Source: Lineus longissimus
Taxonomy: Eukaryota > Nemertea > Pilidiophora > Heteronemertea > Lineidae
Reading direction: 5' to 3'
DNA length: 64,000 nt
Assembly: GCF_910592395.1 (NCBI RefSeq)
Contig: NC_088313.1
Coordinates: 8,742,501 to 8,806,500, forward strand
A program made the position numbers and the translations under genes. Positions within the stretch are counted from its first letter, which is position 1. The number at the start of each line of letters is the position of its first letter. Positions 53,215 to 63,953 of this stretch are shown here, piece by piece. A model generated the notes under the pieces. The model saw only the letters and a list, made by a program, of their open reading frames with translations. It was not told the origin of the DNA and ran no database searches.

Positions 53215-54640
53215 TCAAAGATTTGTAAGAATTTCATTTCTCAGGTATCTGTACAACAAAAGCCCCTCCGTGGGGGTTGTCGGGAGAGACAAGCCAGCTT
53301 CTGTCATTAATAGGCACGACAAGTCAAAAACGTCTTCGTTGCAAGGAAGACGGCCCTTGGGTGTGCATTCTGTGAGGCATGTATCTACCTGTTGGTCCGT
53401 TACCGCGCAAATTTGGCTTTCTCCCCCGACGAGATGTGGTAGGTTGTACATCATCAGCGGTCTACCACTAGGCGCTATTTGATTACGACAGGGACGAATT
53501 CTGTGACAATTCCACAAGTGGACAAGCTCGTCAAGATCGTTCTGGAAAAGAAAGAGATGTGTATAGGTTATAATACTTCTGTAAAATATTCTGTTCACAA
53601 CACTCTGCATTGATAATATAATTTCCTCATCTATCTATTTATGTATTTTGTACTCATCTTTGGGTGAGTTAAACATCAATGAAGTGTTGTCATGCACCGA
53701 TCTCACCCCCACTTACCGGTAGGCCTACATGTACCGGTAACTAGCTATGAACTCGGCGGTAAAGCTAATAAGACATTCTGGACCAGGGCTTACCTGAATT
53801 AATTGCATGAAGCAAAATTGGGTCAAACATTTGTCCAAGCGGTCACCTGAGAAGTCGTCGTTTTCTTTCATTTCTTGGATCAGATTCATCCAAAACTGAG
53901 CATTTTGTCTTCGATTCATTGACCACCAGCACTCGATTCTTTGATTGTGGTTACTTGATCCAAATATGACACTTCGCCTGCTGAACTCATCAACGTGGTC
54001 ATGTCTCATGAACCTCTGCATATCTCGACATGTCAATTCTCAGTACCTGGATCCATCCTTAGCCTTTTCGGGCAACCCGTTCGACTTAGAATTGCTTGCA
54101 TGAAGTAACTCGCAATAACGGCCGGATCACTGTTTGTACGATAGGCTCAAGCCACACGAGGAATCTGGAAAAACCATCAATGCACCCATTGATGCATGTG
54201 CCGAACGGTTTTAACTTGTCATACCCATCAATGTGCCAAGCGAAGTCGGGTCCCGGGTTTTGATAAAGGCGCCTTCTCAGCCTGTTCCGTCGCCTGTATG
54301 CAACTCCCTCAGGATCGATGATATGTTGTTGATAACGAACTTCATTTTGAGTGAAGACAAGTCCGTTTTGTATGCACTTCAAGTGCATGAACTTGTAACC
54401 ATGAAGTTTCCCTGCCGCCTCCACCTCTTTCATTATAAACAAAGCAACGTCAAGTATGTCAGCCTTATTCTTGCGTCTGCATAAGCCAGACTTGGAGAGG
54501 ATCCGGTTCAAGGTCCGGAGACTGAGTATGATGCCGTCGACATGAGCTAGTGTTTTTATAATCTCTTTGTAATTGAGCCCCATATAGAAATAGACGCGCA
54601 ATTTTAGAATTCGACAGAACCAGATCCGTATAGCGTATGG
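53215..54640 (-). pseudogene. IS3EU-like DDE transposase (multi-exon, frameshifted)
   Basis: Read on the minus strand: an HTH-like segment (YKEIIKTLAHVDGIILSLRTLNRILSKSGL), a basic region (YRRRNRLRRRLYQNPGPDFAWHIDGYDKL, first Asp), CIDGFSRFLVWLE, then RMDPGTEN (second Asp) in a shifted frame, then SSNHNQRIECWW (Glu), FWMNLIQEMK and LDKCLTQFCFMQLIQ. An intron with GTAAGC and CTTTTCCAG ends joins 53794 to 53541, and the last exon (to 53215) carries a WNCHRIRP motif and a GRPLMMY-like segment. Frameshifts lie near 54130 and 54035. The catalytic triad is complete across frames. The frame is open upstream into the 21-bp array. Confidence 0.85.
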
Positions 54641-54646
54641 TAACTG

Positions 54647-54996
54647 GTACGTATGAGATAACAAGTCGTACGTATGAGATAACAAGTCGTACGTATGAGA
54701 TAACAAGTCGTACGTATGAGATAATAAGTCGTACGTATAAGATGATAAGTCGTACATATAAGATAATAAGTCGTACATATGAGATAATAAGTCGTACGTA
54801 TGAGATAACAAGTCGTACGTATGAGATAATAAGTCGTACGTATGAGATAACAAGTCGTACGTATAAGATAATAAGTCGTACGTATGGGATGATAAGTTGT
54901 ATGTATAAGATAAAAGTCGTACGTATGAGATAACAAGTCGTACGTATGAGTCAATAAGTTAAATGAATAAGATAATAAGTCGTACGTATGAGTTAG
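54647..54996 (-). repeat. 21-bp satellite array, right end
   Basis: About 16 units of the same 21-bp repeat as on the left, in inverted orientation. It is open in the transposase frame and encodes SHTYDLL repeats. Confidence 0.95.
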
Positions 54997-55176
54997 TTTT
55001 TTATTTTTTTTGTTGGCACTAATACGCTTCCGTATATATCTGTAGACTTGCCACAACAAATATTTTTTCAATACCTCTCCAAATATGTACTTGAGAGTTA
55101 AAAACATGCACTCGTCTAATCGATAGGCCTAGACCCTCCAACCTATGAATATTCATTAGTGGTCTTGTCTTCATTT

Positions 55177-55556
55177 GAGACAAGACCACAATTGATTTTT
55201 TAAGCCTTTTAGCAGTTAAATTGTCAATGTTTGACCGCGACGCATCAAAGAACGCGTGGTGTTATGAATCTGAAATTTAGATTATGTTATTCCGGACAGT
55301 CGGGCAAGTAAATGGTGAAAAATAAAATGGTGATTGACCACGGAAATTTTTTGATAATCGACAAATTAGACAGACTTTGATATTTCCACTCTTTTCAGCC
55401 AACTGGCAGAAAAAACTCAAAACACGCCCCCTATTACCCAATTAGCAAAATTCGAAATTAATTTTTTCATCAAATAATTTCTTTATATCTGTAGACTTGC
55501 CTAATTGATAGGCCTCGACCCTCCAACCTATGAATATTCATTAGTGGTCTTGTCTC
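55177..55556 (+). mobile_element. MITE copy with the empty IS3EU site
   Basis: 380 bp between GAGACAAGACCAC and GTGGTCTTGTCTC, tandem to the split copy. The word TTCTTTATATCTGTAGACTTGCC here is the uninterrupted form of the site that flanks the transposon. About 75 bp present in the split copy are missing. Confidence 0.85.
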
Positions 55557-56160
55557 ATTTTTCCTTCAGATATGGGCGCCGCCATCTTGCATGCTGGCGT
55601 CAGTGACGTGGATTTTGATTGGTGGATGATGCTTGCATGGAAGGGACCATTTGAACAGGACATCTGATTGGTTAATAGCGGAGGTGGGAGGTGGCTCGGC
55701 AATTTTCGTGATGGTAATGCAGAGAGATTACTGATGGACTTCTCGGCGAAGAGATTACTTGGAGCTCTCCAGTTGACGTCATCTCCACAAAGTTGTTATT
55801 TATTCCAAAACCACCAAGATATTCGACGTATGACACCCTCAGTGACACTCTTACTTATGATCCACACCTACGAAGCCAAAAGTTGCAAAAATTCGACGCA
55901 TTTCCGAGGCCCAATTTTGAAACAAAAATCGCCTCCTATTTAGCGGCCACAACACGCATTATAGTATAGATATCACTTGTACTTTCAAAAATGGTGCTTT
56001 TGGAGTTTTTCATTTCAGGCCCTAAAGCGTCTTCTTATGTCATAACTAGACACGTTTCCAAACAAAGATAACAATTTGAATTTCATGTTTTCTGAATTTT
56101 TCTAACGGTTTTGCGTGTAAGTTCGGAAAGAAATATTTGGTTTGCAAGAATTAATATTTC
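55557..56160. other. No clear feature
   Basis: An open plus-strand frame at 55668-55943 has no recognisable domain and no start context that I trust. Confidence 0.4.
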
Positions 56161-56164
56161 TGAC

Positions 56165-56330
56165 CCAGGTGTGATCATTGGTGATGGGTACGAGTTTAGC
56201 TGGGGAGGTGTCCTGCAATGGACTTAGCATCCCATCCAGGGGAGTTAACTCCTTAATTTTGCTGGGATAAGCTTGAGCCTAATGAGAGAGTAATTGGCTA
56301 AGGCCTGTTGGCCCAGCAAATGTTATCTTA
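56165..56330 (+). mobile_element. Possible SINE with a conserved central domain
   Basis: GGTGTCCTGCAATGGACT, GCATCCCATCCAGGGG and GGGATAAGCTTGAGCC lie in the order I associate with the conserved central domain of widespread invertebrate SINEs (Nin-DC type). No polymerase III head is evident, so it may be a fragment. The following 56331-57130 stretch holds nothing recognisable. Confidence 0.4.
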
Positions 56331-57134
56331 CTTTACCTATCACCAAAGAAAGTGTTGATGTCGTAGGTTCTACCATTTTCATCACAAATTGTAGGAGTGT
56401 CCTTTAAAGAGATTGAATCGTCTTACAACCGAGAGCAGTAGTGACATCTGTAGCGAAATTACAAACTACTGTGTGACGTCACTAGTTCCATATAAGGAAG
56501 CTTATTTACATAACTTTACAACTTTTTGTTGACTACGAGTTGAAAATTCGCGAGCAGCACGTGGATCCCCTGGGTGCTGTCAGCTGTTTTAACTATGGGT
56601 TACATAATCGGCTACACAGAGGCCAGTCTTCTGGTATATAAATAAAGTCGGTGATGATAGCGGAATGCAGTTAGGACATGTTACATCGTCAATAGTAATA
56701 GAAGTGATGTTTTAGCAAAGAAAAGATGGAGAATGCAAAGAATAGTAGTACATATATATGGACTTCGAGTCGGGTGGGGACGTGGAAACCATGGAAACCA
56801 AATAACCTTAGAAAGAGGACCGATTGCGATACGAACATGATATATATAGCGGTACCAGACAAAACGCCGTATATGTGATGTCTGCTTTCATGAGTAACGT
56901 TACACATACCTGGGCGCATCAGTTTTCATCGGGATAGCCTACTGTATTTGGCAGCGGAAGGCTAAGCCTTGAAGACTCCAAAAAAGGACTTAGCAATATC
57001 AGATGAATATAGTAGGCCTATCCTCTCTCCTTCGATTCCAACAGTAAGGAACGGCAGTTTAACTTATTCATTTATCCGCAAGCAAAGAAACTAGACTGGG
57101 CAGTTTGTCGCAAAACATCCAAATACATGTAGTA

Positions 57135-57425
57135 CCTTACCAATCTGCAAAGGGCGCGTTAACGATAATGTTGCAAAATGAAAGTAAAAATTGGTCGCAT
57201 TGGGGGTACATATTGTCTTTTTTTTCAAGATGAGAGTATGTTGATGATAAGAAAACGTAAACCAATGACAGACCAGTATTTCTCAAACCTTGCAAGTGTT
57301 TTGGGGTCCTTGAAACTCCTTATATTTATCAATGAAACCTTATTCCCGCCTAAGGTTCGACCGGGCCGTCCAAAACTCCCCATTTTTTGGCGGGCCCTTC
57401 CCTTTATGTGAAACTGTCCCTTTTT
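57135..57425 (-). repeat. Inverted copy of the repeat at 22502-22785
   Basis: The reverse complement contains GGGAAGGGCCCGCC, GGAGTTTTGGACGGCCC and GGAGTTTCAAGGACCCC in the same order as the other copy. Confidence 0.6.
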
Positions 57426-57707
57426 ATAGTTAGGACCTGCTGTCATTACTGCTCTGTTAAAAGCATGAGTGTCAGGAAAAGCTGTTGAAGCTTAAAACTA
57501 TAAATAACTGGGTGATGTTTTTTCTCCATCAGCCAAAAAATGAAAATAAGTACGCTGCTTTTATATAGTGCACCTTTACAATTAAGTGTCAGGTGCGCTT
57601 CGACATATTTTCCATAGCTATAGGCCTGTACACTCAAGATCCAGAAGTATTAAGGTAGCAGGAAGGGTTGGGCGTTTGTGGTTTCTGAGTCTGAGGGGGT
57701 TGGTGTC

Positions 57708-57771
57708 TGTTGACTGTGCTTTAAGAGAGACTAGGCATGGCGCCAGTCTCTCTTAAAGCACAGTCAACAGG
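57708..57771. repeat. Perfect 26-bp-stem hairpin
   Basis: The left arm (57708-57733) and right arm (57746-57771) are exact reverse complements around a 12-base spacer, AGGCATGGCGCC. The spacer and right arm recur as a direct copy at about 58085-58147. Confidence 0.95.
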
Positions 57772-58084
57772 CATTTGGTCTCAGTATTTGGGTTTTGATT
57801 GCCATGACTGTATCCCTGTAAAAGTCAGAGGAGGAGAAGTTTGGAATGATGAAAGCATTGAAGAAGAAGAAATGTTATTATTGAGGAAAGCTAAATTTAT
57901 TATGAGACTAGAAGGCAGTGTCCTGACTTGATTATTTTGAAAATGGCGGTCTGAACACATTAAAAGGTGGAACATGGCATTTTATCGACTTTGAAGTGCT
58001 CCGCAGTTAAAGGGAGACTATAGGCAGCAGCTAGGTAGGCAAGATAAAGTCATACAAATTTGCCAATAGGGGTCAGTCATATCT

Positions 58085-58147
58085 CTAGGCATGGCGCCAG
58101 TCTCTCTTAAAGCACAGTCAACAGGCATTTGGTCTTAGTATTTGGGT
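58085..58147 (+). repeat. Direct copy of 57731-57792
   Basis: Sixty or so bases from CTAGGCATGGCGCCAG through GTATTTGGG match the right half of the hairpin with one change. The copy runs into GTAAGTAC, a donor-like word, so the pair may be duplicated exon ends. The encoded peptide MAPVSLKAQS is not recognisable. Confidence 0.8.
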
Positions 58148-58181
58148 AAGTACAGAATCAAGGCAGCACAGAGAGCAATGA

Positions 58182-58600
58182 TTGAACGATGCTGTGGACA
58201 AGTCCAAGGATACTGCATCAGTCACGACCAACTTCTCATCAGAAAGCGTCACCACCAGCATATTCAATGTTCAGTTCCAACCTGTACCAGTCCAATGCAC
58301 GCCTGTCATGGTCAGCAGTGGTCAGCTTAGCGCGATATGGAACATTCTTCCGAAACTCAAGCGAGGGAAGTCTGCTCATTTGCCTATCTCGTGCACTGCT
58401 CCTTCTTGTCAAACATCGTAGTGAAATCGTGGTACAGTGGGGCGTCCTCGAGGATTGCAGCTGGTCGGACAGACGTGAGGTGGAATGTGGGCGGCTGCAC
58501 TTCTTCGTTGATGTGCGATGGCAGATAGCACAGTTGTTGCGTTGCATGACAGCTGAAAGTGAATGTGATATCATAGAACTGAGGCGTTTGCAATGAGACT
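58182..58600. other. Unassigned block; part repeated at 60250-60392
   Basis: Open frames occur on both strands. About 140 bp (CGCGATATGGAACATTCTTC through CAAACATCGTAGTGAAATCG) recur at 60292-60392 and its left flank. The copies are diverged, which favours a repeat over a gene. Confidence 0.35.
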
Positions 58601-58638
58601 ATAGGTGAAGTAGAAGCAAGGAATGAAATGGGCCATCT

Positions 58639-59490
58639 TCCAGTGACTAATATACAGAGTAAGGGCCCTGGGTGTTGTTAGATTCAGCATTGAATGTATT
58701 CCTCGTACAAGCGTGAATAGTGTGGACATACAGTGAGAGGTGAGAGACCCCTATTGACTACTTCTTGTAACTTTATCTTGGATATTATATTAGTATTGAA
58801 CTTCTAGCCATGGAATATGAAGAAATTGAAGTTGTAGGCATGGAATATGAAAAATTATTCAACGGTGAAAGACATTATTCCATGAGGCTTTGCCGTGATC
58901 GCAAAGGACGCGACGTGATTGGTTCACATGCTAATGAGGTATGATAATGATAATTACCTCTATAATGCTACTTGGATAGCGACTGTGTCGTTGACTGCAA
59001 CAGTGGTCTATGTCAATGTGTACCTGTAATGTCAATGAAGTATGATGAGGTGATGACGATAGTGCAATAATTAAATATTGGCAAGAGATCATACTGCAAC
59101 ATAGGTCTTGTTTTTGACAGATGACTGTGCGACATTCCCATTGGGCCTTGTTAGAGTCAGCGCTGCATGTATTCCTTGTACAAGCTTGAATAGTTGTGAC
59201 GGACTTTGAGGGGTGAGAGACCCCTATCGGCTACTTCGTCTAACTTTATCTTGCCTACCTAGCTGCTAGCAATAGTGCCCCTTTATCAAGACTGAAACCC
59301 ACTGTGTGGGGCTAAGAAATTACCTTTATAATCCTAGTTGGATAACCACTGTGTAGATGATTTGAAGAGTGCTCTGTGGATGTGTGCCTGTAATGTCAAT
59401 GAAAGTATGATTAGGTGATGACGATAGTGGAATGACGAAATATTGGAAAGAGATCTATTCCTAGAAGAACATATGTCCTGTTTTGACTAG
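58639..59490 (+). repeat. Diverged tandem duplication (about 360-490-bp units)
   Basis: Unit 1 (58639-59125) and unit 2 (59128-59490) share GTACAAGC..TGAATAG, GAGAGACCCCTAT, CTGTAATGTCAATGAA and GGTGATGACGATAGTG in order. The first part also matches 40208-40390 beside the pogo element. No coding frame. The 59491-60240 stretch beyond it shows nothing recognisable. Confidence 0.6.
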
Positions 59491-60397
59491 GTGGCGCATT
59501 TTAGAATCAGCAGTGAGCACTGTGTGTAACATGGTGGAGGCAGCGGAGATAATAACTGTGTCGAAAGTATTGTTATAGGGCCTTCCCTAGGCCCATGGGG
59601 TTAAATTTACAATCCACGATTGAAAAGACGTAGTTTGATCGCATTCAACTATAAATCCATTGAACAGTTGTGTTCCTTTACTCAACCGATGACCTTTTGT
59701 TGGGCCATGATCGGGGATTGTAAACTGTAAATGTATTATGGACTGGGAGACGGGGGAAACACAAGTGAATTAGACCAAAACAAGTGATTTTGGGGCTTTG
59801 GTTTAGACGCATGCCCCACATGCGCCATGCGGGATTATACGGTTCATGTGAACTTGTTGACATCTACATGATCTAGTGCTGTTATTGGTCATGGTACATG
59901 GTAGGCCTAATCATCATGGCTATATGTTTCAGGAAAAGCTCGGATTAAAATGAACTGCCGATGAATAATGATGTTGTTCATGTTTACCATGTTTACTAGT
60001 ACATAGCCATAGGGTATGCACTGGCCAGTGCACTTTCTGCACGTCGTCATGATCATGTACGTGATACCGTAACCTTGCATATTTTGTTTTTTGAATGCGC
60101 ATGCTTTTTGGGCAAAATCACTTGTACCAACACTAATGAATAATGTCTTCTTATCCCTATGACTCCATACACAGTGAGGGCATTGTCCCATTCCCATCAA
60201 ATGGTAACTTATTGTACCGTATTAGGGTGGAAGTTGGGGAGCAGATACCTACCGTTGCACGCCTGTCATAATCAGTAGTGATGAGCTTAGCGCGATATGG
60301 AACATTCTTCAGAAACTCAATCCAGGGAAGTCTGCTCATTAGCATATCTCGCGCACTGCTCCTTCTTGTCAAACATCGTAGTGAAATCGTAATGGAA

Positions 60398-60422
60398 AAC
60401 GTCTGGCTTTGCGCCAGACGTT
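60398..60422. repeat. 10-bp-stem hairpin
   Basis: AACGTCTGGC and GCCAGACGTT pair around TTTGC. No U-rich tail or other terminator context is present. It lies at the edge of the repeated block, so it may mark an insertion border. Confidence 0.7.
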
Positions 60423-60955
60423 GAGACTAATAAGTGAAGAACTAATAGGTAAAGAACTTCTACTTGCGCGAGACTGCTCTGATAAAATTATCATTGCAGA
60501 GACTACGGTGACGTACACATATATTTTTTACAATCAAAAATGCCCTCAAAAGACGACATGGAATGATTATTTTATTGATATTTCCTACTATATACCTTCC
60601 AATTATCACTTTATACAAATAGATCGGCGTTAGGTCGCATGCTTTTCTTTCCTGGTGACACTATAAAGCAAAATAGTTGCAACCCCGTAAATGCGCTATA
60701 AGTCCAATAATAAGTGACGGTGACCCGTTATAAATGTTTCGCCAGCTTCGCTTTTTTGCCGCTACGCGGCGCGTTGGGCCCTTGCGTCAAGCTCAACTTC
60801 CTGGGAAGTATCACAGTTCGGTAGCCACTCATTGATTCATATTATGCCATCTCTTACTCACAACACAACAATGATTTCCCAGCTTATTGCGTCTGATGAT
60901 TTAATTTACAATGGAAAGTTGTTTTAATACTGAGTCCTTTTCACTTTCTTTGCAG

Positions 60956-61275
60956 CGTCATGCTGATGGAGGACAAACGGAGTTCTCTCGTTCCAACTGC
61001 TCATTCACTTGCCCTGGGGAAGTTTTGGTCCATGAGGACATGTTCATGAGTGGGCCTGAAGAGTGCGGTTTGAATTTAGATGGAAATAGACGATACATTG
61101 ATTCTTCTGATTCGGAGTCTGAATTGGTTATTATGAATGACTATTTTCTCTTCCAGTTCCATTGCAGTCACCAGATTATCAGCAATAGATATTTTTCTGG
61201 CTGGAAAAAATCATCACAAAGAAAACTGGATTCTTGTCATCAAATTCCACAGCCAAATTCCTTGAAACTACAATA
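60956..61275 (+). other. Exon-like ORF segment
   Basis: It opens after TTTCTTTGCAG and encodes about 100 residues with a Cys/His-containing start and an acidic middle (DSSDSESE). The 3' end lacks a clear donor before the stop. It is related in composition, not by alignment, to the acidic pieces at 46109 and 61689. I recognise no family. Confidence 0.25.
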
Positions 61276-61688
61276 AAAACATGGTTCAAGGACCATTGTT
61301 AATATTAAGGGCATCATTACCAAACTGTTGGCTGCCCAGTCGCCTTCCATTTTACATTACACTTACAGTAGGAGTTCCCGTCATGAAATAACACATAAAA
61401 TGGAAAAATTCTAAAACTGACTGAATTATCGGGCTATTCCAATTCCAACTGGACCTGAGTGAAGCCAGATCATTTTCATGCAGATCAATGAACGGTGCAC
61501 AGAGACAAGGATCAACACGATGATGTCATGCTGTTAGCTCTCTTACACTTTGCTACTGTGATGGCAATGGAAATGATATTGCGTCATTATAGCTGATTCT
61601 CATAGAAATGGCACTTTTCTATGCTACACTTCCCTGTTGAAAATTTGTATTATGGTTTCCTTCCCTACAAATTTGTTTTGACTTTCCA

Positions 61689-61809
61689 GAAGAGTGACGA
61701 CGACTTTTCATCAGATGAAAAAGATGGCTTTCAAGGCCCTGATGAAGACTCTGGTATTGAAAATGATCAGCAACATGGAAGACATCCACCACAAAACCAA
61801 CTAGTCATG
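61689..61809 (+). other. Exon-like acidic segment
   Basis: It lies between a TTGACTTTCCAG acceptor-like site and GTAAATATGG. The peptide (SDDDFSSDEKDG, DEDSGIEND) is strongly acidic. It could be an exon of a host gene broken up by repeats; there is no direct evidence of expression. Confidence 0.25.
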
Positions 61810-61930
61810 GTAAATATGGTTTAATAGGCAATGATATTTTTAAAAGTAAGAGGATATAATATACACAGCACGATGTTTTTATTTGGAACAGAAAAATTAT
61901 TCTTGCTCCCACAACATATAATGCTACATC

Positions 61931-62640
61931 TGTGAATCCACACACAGATTGTTGGACTGTCCTGTTTGGAAGTCGGTGGCCGTGCCAAGGCGATGGAGCC
62001 TAGCAAAGGAAAAGAGGTTATGTTACAGATGTTTGGCGGGAAATCATATGGGTAAAAACTGCCCCCGCGGGAACACATGCAATGTCAATGGCTGTGGTAA
62101 AAGTCACCATTTCCATCTTCATGAAGACCGACCGTCACCAAAGTCAAAAGCCGACCCTGCCAATAATGCCAACAGTTCCTTTGGTACCAGTGATTTGCAG
62201 CCTAATGCACCCATACAGGTTGTGCTGCGGACGGTTCCAGTGTGGTTAGTTGGTCCAGGAGGAAAGAGAGTGCTGATAAATGCCCTATTGGATGAAGGAT
62301 CTGACACATCTTATGTTCGAGCGGATGTCGTAACAGCTCTGGGAATAAGTGGAACTGAGGCGAATTTGAAGATTGCTTCAATTGCTGACTGTGTGTCACT
62401 GGACAGCCAGAAAGTAGAAGTTCAGCTTGAGAGTATAGATGGCAGCACGGTTCGGAAGATGAAGATCTGGACGATGAGTGACATGTGCAGAAAGCTACCG
62501 ATACAGAATTGGAACCACCACAAGACTAAGTTTGACCATATTGCTGATTTGGAGTTTCCTACAGCATCGGGTAGGAAGACTGTTGATGTTTTGATAGGAT
62601 CTGACTACCCAGAGTTAGGTATCGCCCTTGAGGGAGCGTA
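61931..62640 (+). pseudogene. BEL/Pao Gag C-terminus and protease
   Basis: The frame carries CPVWKSV, a CCHC knuckle CYRCLAGNHMGKNC with a further CNVNGCGKSHHFHLH cluster, and the aspartic protease block INALLDEGSDTSYV, then VDVLIGSDYPEL. In the active site Glu-Gly-Ser stands where LTR proteases usually have Thr-Gly-Ser, although DEGSD is common in BEL/Pao. The frame shifts near 62637 into the RT frame. The N-terminal Gag is missing. Confidence 0.85.
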
Positions 62641-63953
62641 TTGGAAAACCCGGCGAGCCAGTCGCCAGGAGAACACCGCTTGGTTGGACGTGTGTTGGTC
62701 CTCTACCCTTGATCAATGTACATCAGACCACCACCAACTTCACGATGAGCTTTCATGCCACACACGAGTCAACCGATCAGCAGTTGCAAAAGTTGTGGGA
62801 CCAGGACGTCATTGGAGAAGTTCATGAGGACATCCATGCTCCAGAAGACAAGATGGTGATTGAGAAAACTAAGAGTTCGATAAGGAAGTTACCAGACCGG
62901 TTCGAAGTTGGGATTCCTTGGCATGAAGACCCTCCGGATTTAAAAGATAACAGAATAGTGGCTGAAAGAAGACTTAGATCACTTGAAGCCAGTCTGATGA
63001 GGAGACCGGAAGTAGCCAAAAGATACAAAGAAGCATTTGAGGCGACTGTCGAGAAAGGATACATCACCAAGATATCATCGGAAAAAGCTCAAGAACCAGG
63101 ATGGTACCGGCCGCATTTTGCCGTGATCCGGGATGATAAGCAAACTACGAAGGTGCGCATCGTTTATGATGCTGCAGCAGCCTACGAAGGAACAAGTCTG
63201 AACCAGAAGATGTTCCCAGGTCTGATGCTGCAACGAGATATCTTGGAGATCGTACTGAAGTTTCGCTTGAAGCCTGTTGCCTTAATCGGAGATATAAAGG
63301 AGATGTTTAATCAAGTCAGTATGGCGGAGAAGGACAGGAAGTTTCACCGGCTGTTGTGGTGGCATCTCGATCCAACAGCACCCATTGAAGTTTATGAAGC
63401 AACCAGATTGGTGTTTGGTGATGCAGCATCTCCGTTTTTGGCGCAGTTTGTAACAAAACATCAAGCTGAGGCAATGCGAGAGCAGTATCCGGAGGCAGCA
63501 GAGGTTGTTCTCAAAGCAATATACATTGATGGCGTAATCGACAGCCTTGAAGATGATGATGAAGCCAGGCGTATGCGCCAGGATCTACAAGCCGTTTTGA
63601 AACCAGCTGGTTTTACAATCCGCCGTTGGTGCAGCAATAGACTTGCTGTTCTAGAAGGGTTGGACGAGTCGGAGCAAGCATCTGGAGTTAATCTGGAAGA
63701 GTCGGTATTTCCCAGTGTGAAGACCCTTGGTGTTGAATGGGATGCAGCTTCGGACACGTTTAACTTCATCTTAAGCAGTACCGATCAGACGATTACCACG
63801 AAGAGACAGATTCTGATTGGTAATGCAACCATCTTGGATCCGTTCCAATTCTTGGCCCCTGTTGTCATCCGGGGCAAGACAGCTCTGCAAGAATGCTGGT
63901 TACGTGGAATCGGATGCGACACGTACCCGGACTCCAGAACCCAGCTAATCTAG
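62628..63953 (+). pseudogene. BEL/Pao reverse transcriptase with altered catalytic box
   Basis: It starts with PVARRTPLGWTCVGPL, the usual protease-RT linker, then a QQLQKLWDQD segment and RT blocks WYRPHFAVIRDDK, KVRIVYDAAA, SLNQKMFPG, ALIGDIKEMFNQV (first catalytic Asp present) and VFGDAASPFLAQF. The YxDD box reads AIYIDGVIDS: the second Asp of the pair is Gly, which should abolish polymerisation. A TAG at 63951-63953 cuts the ORF before the RNase H. Sequence to 64000 continues the element. Confidence 0.88.

Larger units (their letters stand above)
48404..55034. mobile_element. IS3EU-like transposon with HECT-ligase gene and satellite ends
   Basis: Terminal inverted repeats start TACGGAAGCGTATTAGTGCC at both ends, followed by an A-rich tract and then, at both ends, a 21-bp tandem array in inverted orientation. 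The transposase is on the minus strand (53215-54640) and a SAM-HECT protein is on the plus strand (49447-52141). A 6-bp duplication and an empty site in the neighbouring MITE copy fix the borders. The superfamily name rests on the transposase motifs and the 6-bp duplication as I recall them for IS3EU, and should be checked. Confidence 0.82.
48092..55170 (+). mobile_element. MITE copy split by the IS3EU-like transposon
   Basis: It starts GAGACAAGACCAC at 48092 and ends with the inverted GTGGTCTTGTCT near 55170. The 6.6-kb transposon at 48404-55034 lies inside. An almost uninterrupted relative follows at 55177-55556 and shows the empty site. Confidence 0.8.

Noticed and set aside
58182-58600. 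Host gene on either strand
   Set aside because: Part of it recurs at 60250-60392 in a diverged form, and no frame keeps coding character in both copies.
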